NCBI RefSeq assembly: GCF_030160395.1
Contig: NZ_BSOG01000001.1
Coordinates: forward strand, 90,117 to 154,116
Length of the DNA: 64,000 bases
Direction: 5' to 3'
Source: Chitinimonas prasina
Lineage (GTDB): Bacteria > Pseudomonadota > Gammaproteobacteria > Burkholderiales > Chitinimonadaceae
The notes beneath the pieces were generated by a model. The model did not search any database. It had not been told where the DNA came from and was given only the letters and a program-made list of their open reading frames with translations. This document shows positions 9,133 through 16,915 of this stretch, one piece after another. Made by a program: the position numbers and the translations under genes. Positions within the stretch are counted from its first letter, which is position 1. Each line of letters starts with the position of its first letter.

Positions 9133-9627
9133 ATGCGCGTCAATCTGCACACCAACCACGGCCTCATTGGCATCGAACTCGATGAAGCCAAGGCCCCCAA
9201 GACCGTTGCCAACTTCGTCGAGTACGTGAAGTCCGGCCACTACGACGGAACCATCTTCCACCGCGTTATCAATGACTTCATGATACAGGGCGGTGGGTTC
9301 GAGGCTGGCCTGAAGCAAAAGCCCACGCGCGAGCAAATCGAGAACGAGGCAGCCAATGGCCTGAAGAACGACAAGTACACCGTGGCCATGGCCCGTACGC
9401 CCGATCCGCACTCGGCCAGTGCCCAGTTCTTCATTAACGTCAGCAATAACAACTTCCTCAACTACACCTCGCCCACCGCGCAAGGCTTTGGCTACTGCGT
9501 GTTCGGCAAAGTAGTGGAAGGCGCCGATGTCGTTGACGCCATCAAGGCGGTCAAGACAGGCAACAAGAGCATGTACCAGGATGTGCCCGTCGAAGACGTG
9601 GTCATCGAAAAGGCCGAGCTGGCCTGA
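9133..9627 (+). CDS. ppiB: Cytoplasmic peptidyl-prolyl cis-trans isomerase B
   Basis: This 164-residue cyclophilin lacks a signal peptide. Core motifs are [36 protein letters not shown] and [11 protein letters not shown]. It is a paralogue of the upstream periplasmic cyclophilin. The Shine-Dalgarno AAGGA precedes the ATG. The downstream neighbour is lpxH, as in many proteobacteria. Confidence 0.95.
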   Translation: MRVNLHTNHGLIGIELDEAKAPKTVANFVEYVKSGHYDGTIFHRVINDFMIQGGGFEAGLKQKPTREQIENEAANGLKNDKYTVAMARTPDPHSASAQFFINVSNNNFLNYTSPTAQGFGYCVFGKVVEGADVVDAIKAVKTGNKSMYQDVPVEDVVIEKAELA

Positions 9628-9652
9628 TACGGCCGGCACTTTTTGCCAGAAT

Positions 9653-9679
9653 ACGGCGCGGACGCTTCCGCGCCGTTTT
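9653..9679 (+). terminator. Intrinsic terminator between ppiB and lpxH
   Basis: A 9-bp GC-rich stem (ACGGCGCGG/CCGCGCCGT, 6-base loop) is followed by TTTT. It lies only 16 bp before the lpxH start, so partial read-through is likely. Confidence 0.65.
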
Positions 9680-9694
9680 ACGTTGCCCGCCCGA

Positions 9695-10444
9695 ATGAAT
9701 CCGCCACCCTTGCTGTTTGCCTCCGATCTGCACCTGTCCGATAGCGACCCGGCTACCGAAGCCGCCTTCATGTCCTTTCTGGCAGGCCCGGCGCGACAGG
9801 CGCAAGCGCTTTACCTGCTGGGGGATATCTTCGAGTATTGGGCCGGCGATGACGACGACGACCCCCTCAACCAGCGCATCGCCACCGCCCTGCATGCGGT
9901 GAGCCAGGCTGGGGTGGCTGTCCATCTCATGCATGGCAACCGTGATTTCCTGCTGGGCGAACAATACGCCAAGGCGGCCGGTGCGATTTTGCTGGCCGAC
10001 CCCACGCTGATTACGGCATTTGGCCGGCCTTGGTTGCTCAGCCACGGCGATGCCCTATGCACCGATGACCTACCCTACCAGCAGTTCCGCGCCCTGGTTC
10101 GTCAACCTGCCTGGCAAGCCGCCTTCCTGGCCCGCACGCTGGCCGAACGCAAGGCTGAGATCAGCCGCATACGGGCAGCCAGCCAGTTGGCCAAGCAGCA
10201 AAAGGCCAGCGACATCATGGATGTGAACGACTTTGCCGTTGCGGCCCTGCTGGCCAAATACCCTGGCGCCCATCTGCTGCATGGCCATACCCACCGTCCT
10301 GCCCGGCACCAGCATGAGGTGCAGCATGGCCTTCGGCAACGCTGGGTGTTGCCAGATTGGTACGCTGGCAAAGGGGGCTATCTGCGGCTCGATATGGCCG
10401 GCCCAACCCTGGTCGGCATCAATCAGGACGCGACCTGGGCCTGA
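9695..10444 (+). CDS. lpxH: UDP-2,3-diacylglucosamine diphosphatase
   Basis: LpxH hydrolyses UDP-2,3-diacylglucosamine to lipid X on the inner face of the membrane in lipid A synthesis. This 249-residue calcineurin-like phosphoesterase has the metal-binding blocks DLHLSD (Asp11, His13), GDIFEYWAGDD (Asp44), MHGNRDFLLG, LSHGDALCTDD and the C-terminal HGHTHRP. The start at 9695 removes an upstream extension in the same frame that overlaps ppiB and has no family resemblance. Confidence 0.95.
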   Translation: MNPPPLLFASDLHLSDSDPATEAAFMSFLAGPARQAQALYLLGDIFEYWAGDDDDDPLNQRIATALHAVSQAGVAVHLMHGNRDFLLGEQYAKAAGAILLADPTLITAFGRPWLLSHGDALCTDDLPYQQFRALVRQPAWQAAFLARTLAERKAEISRIRAASQLAKQQKASDIMDVNDFAVAALLAKYPGAHLLHGHTHRPARHQHEVQHGLRQRWVLPDWYAGKGGYLRLDMAGPTLVGINQDATWA

Positions 10445-10575
10445 TTGCCGGCACCACACTACCGCACACGCCACCCACCGAGCCGATTGACTTCCTGCTC
10501 AGGCGGCATAGACTCAGCACATTATTGCAGCGCAACATCCGTCCACAAGACTGAATTATCAGGATTTATCTCCCT

Positions 10576-11064
10576 ATGAACGCGCCAACCGCTGCCTGGG
10601 CCCTACCCCGCCTGGAGCAACAATTCGAGTTCCTTAACGAAGGTGCCGACATTGCCAATCGCAATTTCGAACGCCTGCTGAGTACCCAGTTCGACGGTTG
10701 CCGGGACTGGATGCGTGCCATCAACACCTCGCAAGAACCCGCACGGCAACTGGAGCAGCACCTGGATCAAAGCCTGCACCTGAGCTGCGCCCTGTTCGTA
10801 GCACAGGTATCGGCCCTGACCGACGCCATGCAGTTGGTAGAACGCAACTGGGCCGAGCAACAGCGCGCCCTGCTGGTCAGCCTGGGCACGCAACCCGAAG
10901 CCGTCAATGCCCCACTTAAGAAGGCAGTCTGCGTCAGCAGCTGCGCTTTCGACTCCATGTCCAAGGCCACCCGCCAGGTAGCCAACTTTGCCAGCAACCG
11001 CTTTGCCGCCGCCGCAGTCAGCGCCTTCCAGCAAGCGCGCGACAAGATGGCCGAGTCCAGCTAA
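10576..11064 (+). CDS. Phasin-like helical protein
   Basis: This 162-residue protein has no signal peptide or membrane segment, and nearly all of it is predicted amphipathic helix. The C-terminus, with SMSKATRQVANFASNRFAAAAVSAF, resembles polyhydroxyalkanoate granule-associated phasins, which also carry the (A/S)KAT...A.F pattern. No PHA synthesis genes are in this window, so the assignment rests on weak similarity. The gene is monocistronic, with a strong terminator 23 bp downstream. Confidence 0.5.
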   Translation: MNAPTAAWALPRLEQQFEFLNEGADIANRNFERLLSTQFDGCRDWMRAINTSQEPARQLEQHLDQSLHLSCALFVAQVSALTDAMQLVERNWAEQQRALLVSLGTQPEAVNAPLKKAVCVSSCAFDSMSKATRQVANFASNRFAAAAVSAFQQARDKMAESS

Positions 11065-11087
11065 GCGCTACCCTGCGCAAACCGATC

Positions 11088-11112
11088 AAGCCACGGCATG
11101 CCGTGGCTTTTT
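11088..11112 (+). terminator. Intrinsic terminator after the phasin-like gene
   Basis: A 10-bp palindromic stem AAGCCACGGC/GCCGTGGCTT is followed by five T. Confidence 0.85.
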
Positions 11113-11193
11113 CATGGCCTGAAGCCGCCCAAAAACAGTTAAGACCTTGATTACACAGATCGGTGCGGGTATTCCCTATTGGTAGCCGGGCGT

Positions 11194-11219
11194 GTAGCGC
11201 TCTTAAATGAGAGCACTAC
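11194..11219 (+). promoter_or_regulatory. Operator-like dyad upstream of glcDEF
   Basis: GTAGCGCTCT (11194-11203) and AGAGCACTAC (11210-11219) form an inverted repeat, 9 of 10 bases paired with a 6-base AT-rich spacer, 16 bp before the glcD start. It could bind a dimeric repressor. No glcC-like regulator gene is in the window. An mRNA hairpin is an alternative reading. Confidence 0.4.
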
Positions 11220-11235
11220 GACAGTCAGGCCCCCC

Positions 11236-12684
11236 ATGTCCGAGGCATTCCTCAGCGCATTGCGTCATACCCTCCCCGCCGAAGCGCTGGTCCTGGATGT
11301 TGAACGCCTGCGCGCATTCGAATGCGATGCCCTGTCGGCCTACCGCGCCTTGCCAATGGCTGTCGCTCTGCCTGGCAGCGAAGAAGATGTCATTGCCGTT
11401 CTGCAACTGGCCCACGCCCACCGCATACCGGTAGTCGCCCGCGGTGCCGGCACGGGCTTGTCAGGCGGCGCCACGCCGACGGCTGGCTGCCTGCTACTGG
11501 GCATGTCGCGCATGCGCCGTCTGCTTTACCTGGATCCCCTGGCCCGCTATGCGCGGGTACAGCCCGGTGTACGCAACCAAGCCATCTCCGAAGCGGCCGG
11601 CCACTATGGCCTGTACTACGCACCAGACCCCTCCAGCCAGATTGCCTGCACCATCGGTGGCAATGTGGCGGAGAACGCTGGCGGCATTCATTGCCTCAAG
11701 TACGGCCTGACCGTGCACAACCTGCTGGGGCTGCGCGCCGTCACCATGGAGGGCGAGTTGCTGGAGCTGGGAGGCACCCTGGATTGCAACGGCTACGACC
11801 TGCTCGCCTTGCTGACCGGCAGCGAGGGACTATTGGCGGTGGTGACCGAGGTGACAGTCCGCCTACTACCCAAGCCGCAACTGGCCCGCGTCATTCTGGC
11901 CAGCTTCGCCGAGGTGGGCCATGCAGCCGATGCCGTGGCCCAGCTGGTTGGCAGCGGCGCCACGCCCGCCGCGCTGGAAATGATGGATGGCGCCACGGTA
12001 AGGGCCGTGGAGGACTTTCTCCATGCCGGCTACCCCACCGATGTCGCCGCCCTCCTGCTGTGCGAGGCCGATGGCACGCCAGAGGAAGTAGAGGCGGATA
12101 TCGTCCAGATGAGCCGTGTCCTGCGCGCAGCAGGTGCCTGCGAGCTACGGGTCTCAGACTCGGAGGCGGAACGGCAACAGCTCTGGGCAGGCCGCAAGGC
12201 CGCCTTTCCGGCGGCCGCCAAACTGGCGCCCGATTATTACTGCATGGATGGCAGCATTCCCCGCGCCGCAGTCGGGCGGGTACTGGCGGGTATCACGAGC
12301 TTGAGCGCGCAATATGGGTTGGCCTGCATCAATGTCTTCCATGCCGGCGATGGCAATCTCCACCCCTTGATCCTGTTCGATGCCAACCGAGCCGGGGAGT
12401 TGGCCAGGGCCGAGCAGTTCGGCACCGATATTGCGGCCCTGTGTGTCAGCGAAGGTGGCGCCATCACAGGCGAGCACGGTGTCGGCATAGAGAAGCTGGA
12501 CGGCATGTGCGCCCAGTTCAACGCTGCCGAACTGGGTCAATTCAGCGCCATCAAGGCTGCCTTCGATCCCCTGGGCCTGCTCAATCCCGGCAAGCTGATC
12601 CCCACGCTGCATCGCTGTGCCGAGTATGGCCGCATGCATGTGCACCGGGGCCAGCTTCCCCACCCCGAACTCCCCCGCTTCTGA
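11236..12684 (+). CDS. glcD: Glycolate oxidase subunit GlcD (FAD-linked oxidase)
   Basis: This 482-residue FAD-binding subunit oxidises glycolate (or D-lactate) to the 2-oxoacid. The PP-loop FAD-binding pattern is visible as VVARGAGTGLSGGATP, followed by GGNVAENAGG. The C-terminal cap domain contains NVFHAGDGNLHP and EHGVGIEK, as in GlcD/D-lactate dehydrogenases. The start at 11236 begins MSEAFLSALR; an in-frame ATG 57 bp upstream would lie across the dyad. The stop overlaps the glcE start by one base, indicating translational coupling. Confidence 0.93.
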   Translation: MSEAFLSALRHTLPAEALVLDVERLRAFECDALSAYRALPMAVALPGSEEDVIAVLQLAHAHRIPVVARGAGTGLSGGATPTAGCLLLGMSRMRRLLYLDPLARYARVQPGVRNQAISEAAGHYGLYYAPDPSSQIACTIGGNVAENAGGIHCLKYGLTVHNLLGLRAVTMEGELLELGGTLDCNGYDLLALLTGSEGLLAVVTEVTVRLLPKPQLARVILASFAEVGHAADAVAQLVGSGATPAALEMMDGATVRAVEDFLHAGYPTDVAALLLCEADGTPEEVEADIVQMSRVLRAAGACELRVSDSEAERQQLWAGRKAAFPAAAKLAPDYYCMDGSIPRAAVGRVLAGITSLSAQYGLACINVFHAGDGNLHPLILFDANRAGELARAEQFGTDIAALCVSEGGAITGEHGVGIEKLDGMCAQFNAAELGQFSAIKAAFDPLGLLNPGKLIPTLHRCAEYGRMHVHRGQLPHPELPRF

Positions 12685-13727
12685 TGCTGACCGATCTACA
12701 GGCGCAACTGCGCCAAGCCCACGCCATGTCCGTACCCGTGCGCATTGTCGGTGCCGGTAGCAAACAGGGCTGGCATGCCCCCCAGCAAGGCGAGGCCCTC
12801 CATGTGGGCAGCCATGTAGGCATCATCGACTACGCACCGGCAGAGCGGGTCATCAGCGCCCGTGCCGGTACACGGCTGGCCGAAATACAGGCGGTACTGG
12901 CAAGCCAAGGACAGATGCTGGCCGCCGAACCGCCGGATTTCGGTGGCCATGCCACCCTGGGCGGCGCGCTGGCCACCGGCTGGAGCGGCCCACGCCGGCC
13001 TTGGGCCGGTGCCATGCGCGACCAGCTACTGGGGGTGGAGATACTCAATGGTCAGGGTGAGTTGATGCGCTTTGGCGGTCGAGTAATGAAAAACGTCGCC
13101 GGCTTTGACCTGACCCGTTTGATGGTAGGCGCCAACGGTACGCTAGGGCTCATCACCGAAGCCCATCTCAAGGTACTCCCCCTGCCCGAAGTCGAGACCG
13201 TGCGGGTATTCGAGCTGCCGCAAGCCGACGCCATCGCGTTGGCCAATCGGCTCTGTGCGGCGCCCTGGCCGCTGTCCGGGGCGGCCTGGCAAGGCGGCCT
13301 GCTGCGGATACGGCTATCCGGCAATGCCGCCGCCGTGGCGACGGCACAGCAGCAACTGGGGGGCGAGCCTGACGTCGAACGCCATTGGTTTGCCCGACTG
13401 CAAGCCATGCAGCTGGATAGCTTTGCACCGCCCGGTGCCGAGCAGGGCCTTTGGCGCTTGTCCTTACCGCAGACCTGCCCACCGCTGCTGGCGGACTACC
13501 CCCAGCTGATCGACTGGGCTGGCGGCCGACGCTGGCTCAGCGCACCCTTGGACGCCGCCCATGCCATCAACACCAGCGCTCGCAGTGCCGGGGGGCACGC
13601 GCTGCTGCAACGCAGCCAGGCTGGCTGGCCAACAGCGCCACGCAATCCCACCTTGCTTGCGCTGGAGGCTCGCATCCGCCGCGCGCTCGACCCCCGGCAA
13701 ATATTGAATCGCAGGCAGGGGGATTGA
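12684..13727 (+). CDS. glcE: Glycolate oxidase subunit GlcE
   Basis: This 347-residue smaller FAD-binding subunit of the GlcDEF complex has the motif RIVGAGSKQGWH, then GHATLGGALATGWSGPRR and GRVMKNVAGFDLTRLMVG, which are typical of GlcE. It overlaps glcD by one base and glcF by one base (TGATG in both cases). The same frame is open for 1.36 kb upstream through glcD, but that extension is a shadow. Confidence 0.93.
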   Translation: MLTDLQAQLRQAHAMSVPVRIVGAGSKQGWHAPQQGEALHVGSHVGIIDYAPAERVISARAGTRLAEIQAVLASQGQMLAAEPPDFGGHATLGGALATGWSGPRRPWAGAMRDQLLGVEILNGQGELMRFGGRVMKNVAGFDLTRLMVGANGTLGLITEAHLKVLPLPEVETVRVFELPQADAIALANRLCAAPWPLSGAAWQGGLLRIRLSGNAAAVATAQQQLGGEPDVERHWFARLQAMQLDSFAPPGAEQGLWRLSLPQTCPPLLADYPQLIDWAGGRRWLSAPLDAAHAINTSARSAGGHALLQRSQAGWPTAPRNPTLLALEARIRRALDPRQILNRRQGD

Positions 13728-14941
13728 TGCAGACCCAGCTCACCGCACACTACATCAGCACCACCGAGGGGCAGGAAGCCGATGCCATCCTGCGACGCTG
13801 CGTGCATTGTGGCTTTTGCCTGGCCACCTGCCCGACCTACCAACTGAGCGGCAACGAGCTGGACAGCCCACGCGGCCGCATCTACCTGATCAAGCAACTG
13901 CTGGAGGGGCAGCCTGCCAGCCGCAGCACCCAACAACACCTGGATCGCTGCCTAAGCTGCCGCGCCTGCGAAACCACCTGTCCATCGGGGGTGGCGTACC
14001 ACCGGCTGGCGGACATAGGCCGGCATGCCCTTGAGGCACAGCTGGGGCGGCCTCTGCTGGAGGGCTTCAAGCGCAGCTTGCTCAAGCGGGTGCTGCGCAA
14101 CCGCCCCTTGTTTGGCGGTCTGGTCATGCTGGGGCGGCTGAGCCGACCACTGCTGCCCAAGCGCCTGGCCAGCATTCCCCGGCTGGGCGACACCCGCCGT
14201 CCCCGCCCCCAAGCCGGCAGGCCACGCTGGCTTATGCTGGAGGGATGCGTGCAACCCGCCCTGGCACCCGCCATCAATGCCGCTGCGGCGCGGGTATTGG
14301 CAGCCTGCGGTATCGACCTGCAGGCACTATCGGGCTGCTGTGGGGCGCTGGCCTGGCATCTGAATGATGCCGCCGACGGCCTGGCCGACATGCGGCGTAT
14401 GGTGGCCCAAGCAGACCATGCCCTGGCCCAGGGCGCGGCGGGCGTCGTCTATACCGCCAGTGGCTGTGGCGCCAGTGTCGTGGAGTATGGTCAGTTGCTG
14501 GCGGGCGACATAGCGCATGCCGCTGCCGCAGCGCGGGTTTCGGCCAGCGCGCTGGATATCTCCGACCTGGTGTTACAGCATCTCGACCAATTGCTACCGC
14601 AACTCCACCCCCCCGCCGACCCCAGGTTGGTGTTCCACGCCCCTTGCAGCCTGCAGCACGGTCTTCGCAAGAAAACATCGCTAGAGGCCATGCTGGTTCG
14701 GCTGGGCTATGTGCTGCTGCCGGTAGCCGATGCCCACCTGTGCTGCGGCTCTGCCGGCAGCTATTCGATATTGCAGGCAGATATCGCCAGCCAGTTGCGC
14801 AGCGACAAGCTGGCCAAACTGCAAGCCGGCCAGCCCAACCAGATAGCCACGGCCAATATCGGCTGCCAGACGCACCTGCAAGCCGGTACCCGCACCCCCA
14901 TACGGCACTGGATAGAGCTGATCGCTGAGCGACTGAGCTGA
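13727..14941 (+). CDS. glcF: Glycolate oxidase iron-sulfur subunit GlcF
   Basis: This 404-residue protein carries two [4Fe-4S] ferredoxin motifs: Cys25, 28, 31, 35 (CVHCGFCLATCP) and Cys75, 78, 81, 85 (CLSCRACETTCP). Two CCG domains follow (GCCGALAWH and HLCCGSAGSY). It passes electrons from the GlcD/E flavins to the quinone pool at the membrane. It is the last gene of the translationally coupled glcDEF operon. Confidence 0.95.
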   Translation: MQTQLTAHYISTTEGQEADAILRRCVHCGFCLATCPTYQLSGNELDSPRGRIYLIKQLLEGQPASRSTQQHLDRCLSCRACETTCPSGVAYHRLADIGRHALEAQLGRPLLEGFKRSLLKRVLRNRPLFGGLVMLGRLSRPLLPKRLASIPRLGDTRRPRPQAGRPRWLMLEGCVQPALAPAINAAAARVLAACGIDLQALSGCCGALAWHLNDAADGLADMRRMVAQADHALAQGAAGVVYTASGCGASVVEYGQLLAGDIAHAAAAARVSASALDISDLVLQHLDQLLPQLHPPADPRLVFHAPCSLQHGLRKKTSLEAMLVRLGYVLLPVADAHLCCGSAGSYSILQADIASQLRSDKLAKLQAGQPNQIATANIGCQTHLQAGTRTPIRHWIELIAERLS

Positions 14942-15049
14942 TACCCCGGGGCTGACCGTCTGGAGGCCGCGGCTTGCCGCGCCCCCACCCCACCTATACA
15001 GTAAAAGCAACCTGATTCGAATTGCTGGCAAGGGCGCCAGCCGCCCGCC

Positions 15050-15823
15050 ATGCTCATCCTCTCCCAACTCAGCCTCGAACGCGATGGCCGCCAAGTGCTG
15101 GAAAAAGTCAGTGCCACGGCCCCACTTGGCCAGCTGACTGCGCTGCTAGGCCCCAATGGCGCCGGTAAGTCCAGCCTGCTGGCAGTGGCGGCTGGCGAGC
15201 TGACACCGACATCTGGGAGCTGCGAGTTCGATGGACTGCCGCTGTTCCGCACCCACGCCAGCACCCTGTCGCGCCGTCGCGCCCTGCTGCCACAGTCAAG
15301 TACGCTGGAGTTCGATTTCAGTGTCCGCGAAGTGGCAAGGCTGGGTAGTACGCCCTTCCCCGACATCCCCGTCGCCGAACTGGAAGGACTGATAGACAGC
15401 GTGCTGCGGCTTACCGATGCAGATGCCCTGGCAGAACGCCGCTACGTGCACCTGTCGGGCGGAGAGCGGCAACGGGTACAGCTTGCACGCGTCCTGGTGC
15501 AAGCCTGTGCCGCCGCCGCCCAAGGCCCTGCCTTGCTGTTGCTGGACGAGCCTACCGCCAGCCTGGATCCTCGCCACCAGCACACACTGCTGGCCGGCCT
15601 GCATGAACTGGCACGCAAGCTGCCCCTGGCCGTGGTTGCCAGCCTGCACGATGTCAACCTGGCCCTGCATTACGCCGACCAGGCCTGGCTGCTGCAGGAA
15701 GGCCGCCTGATCACAGCCGGGCCGCCATTGCAAGCGCTTACGCCAGAGCGGCTCACCCTGGTCTTCCAGCTACCTGCCCAAGCCATGGCGGGGCGTATCT
15801 GGTTCGGCCTGCCACCGGGATAA
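15050..15823 (+). CDS. hmuV: HmuV-like heme ABC transporter ATP-binding protein (orphan)
   Basis: This 257-residue ABC ATPase has Walker A GPNGAGKS (residues 34-41), signature LSGGERQRVQLARVL, Walker B LLLLDEPTASLDP and switch ASLHDVNLALHYAD. The arrangement, including RRRALLPQSS and the segment SVREVARLG, is typical of HmuV, the ATPase of heme importers, and to a lesser degree of FecE/BtuD relatives. No permease (HmuU), binding protein (HmuT) or TonB receptor lies nearby, so its partners must be encoded elsewhere. Confidence 0.75.
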   Translation: MLILSQLSLERDGRQVLEKVSATAPLGQLTALLGPNGAGKSSLLAVAAGELTPTSGSCEFDGLPLFRTHASTLSRRRALLPQSSTLEFDFSVREVARLGSTPFPDIPVAELEGLIDSVLRLTDADALAERRYVHLSGGERQRVQLARVLVQACAAAAQGPALLLLDEPTASLDPRHQHTLLAGLHELARKLPLAVVASLHDVNLALHYADQAWLLQEGRLITAGPPLQALTPERLTLVFQLPAQAMAGRIWFGLPPG

Positions 15824-16133
15824 TCGGCCATGTCATTGCCAGTCACGTCGCTACTCGCTTCGTCGTTTTTTCGCGACGTACCTGCGCATAGTCATGGGTG
15901 GAAAACCACAAATACGGCAGAAATTCGAAACAGGATTGCGCAGCGCAGCATAAGCAGTAAAAATCGTCTCGACCTCATCGGCCCCGATCATCTCGTCACG
16001 GCCGCCATCATGGTCCACGCCTGCGGCGCGGTGCGATCCACCAACACCGCCGGCGTTACGACTCCACTGCGTTGCAATGAAGCATGACCCGGCCCACCTA
16101 CAGGCCTTCAACCCATTCGACTGGTTTCACACC
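15824..16133. other. Intergenic region between hmuV-like gene and GST gene
   Basis: No convincing gene, RNA or promoter was found. Open frames of up to 86 codons occur on both strands but lack ribosome binding sites and recognisable composition. Confidence 0.5.
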
Positions 16134-16742
16134 ATGAAGCTGATTGCCTCGCTCACCAGCCCTTTTGCTCGCAAGGTACGCATCGTCCTGCAGGAAAAAC
16201 GCATCGAGTGCCCGCTGACGGTGGATATTCCCTGGGATGCCAACACCCAGGTACCCAACGTCAACCCGCTGGGCAAGGTGCCTGTGCTGGTGCTGGATGA
16301 CGGCTCCAGCTTGTACGACTCACGGGTCATCGTGGACTACCTGGACCATGTGTCACCGGTGTCGCGACTGATACCCAGCGATTATCGCCAGGCTATCCAG
16401 GTCAAGCGCTGGGAGGCACTGGCTGATGGCATCTGCGACGCCGCCGCCGCCATCTTCCTGGAACGCAAACGGCCCGCCCGGCAGCAGAGTGAGGACTGGA
16501 TCAATCGCCAGCAGCTCAAGCTGGCGCGCGGCTTGGCCGCCCTGTCAGAAGACCTGGGCGAACGGCCCTGGTGCAACGGCGAGAGCTACACGCTGGCGGA
16601 TATTGCCGTCGGTGTCTGCCTGGGCTACCTGGATCTGCGCTTTGCCGACATCGCCTGGCGCGAATCCTATGCCAACCTGGCCAGGCTGGCCGACAAGTTG
16701 GCCCAGCGGCCGGCTTTTGCCGACACGGTTCCGCCGGCCTGA
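16134..16742 (+). CDS. Glutathione S-transferase family protein
   Basis: This 202-residue protein has an N-terminal thioredoxin-like GST domain beginning MKLIASLTSPFARKVRIVL, the cis-proline block GKVPVLVLDDG and the glutathione-contact LYDSRVI. A helical C-terminal domain contains YTLADIAVG. It resembles the YibF subgroup, of unknown substrate. An upstream in-frame ATG at 16077 adds 19 residues without family support. Confidence 0.88.
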   Translation: MKLIASLTSPFARKVRIVLQEKRIECPLTVDIPWDANTQVPNVNPLGKVPVLVLDDGSSLYDSRVIVDYLDHVSPVSRLIPSDYRQAIQVKRWEALADGICDAAAAIFLERKRPARQQSEDWINRQQLKLARGLAALSEDLGERPWCNGESYTLADIAVGVCLGYLDLRFADIAWRESYANLARLADKLAQRPAFADTVPPA

Positions 16743-16808
16743 CGAATGCTTGAAACTGCCATACCCATGACGGGCGTCAAGGCTTAGAATCTGCCTTGCA
16801 CCCAACAG

Positions 16809-16832
16809 GGCCGTATCCAGCCGGATACGGCC
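16809..16832 (+). terminator. Possible terminator hairpin after the GST gene
   Basis: A 10-bp perfect stem GGCCGTATCC/GGATACGGCC with a 4-base loop is followed by TTGCGCTTTT. The T tract is interrupted, so termination may be weak. Confidence 0.5.
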
Positions 16833-16915
16833 TTGCGCTTTTCCTGGCGATGCGTCACAAGCGCGTCGTGATTGAATGACAAGCTACGGCCATGGCCGTA
16901 CCGGAGTACTCCCCG

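Noticed and set aside
11322-12683. Long open frame running in phase into glcE, giving an apparent 801-residue protein
   Set aside because: The upstream 450 codons overlap glcD in another frame, are Arg/Pro/His-rich as expected of GC-rich shadow frames, and lack glcE homology. glcE starts at 12684.
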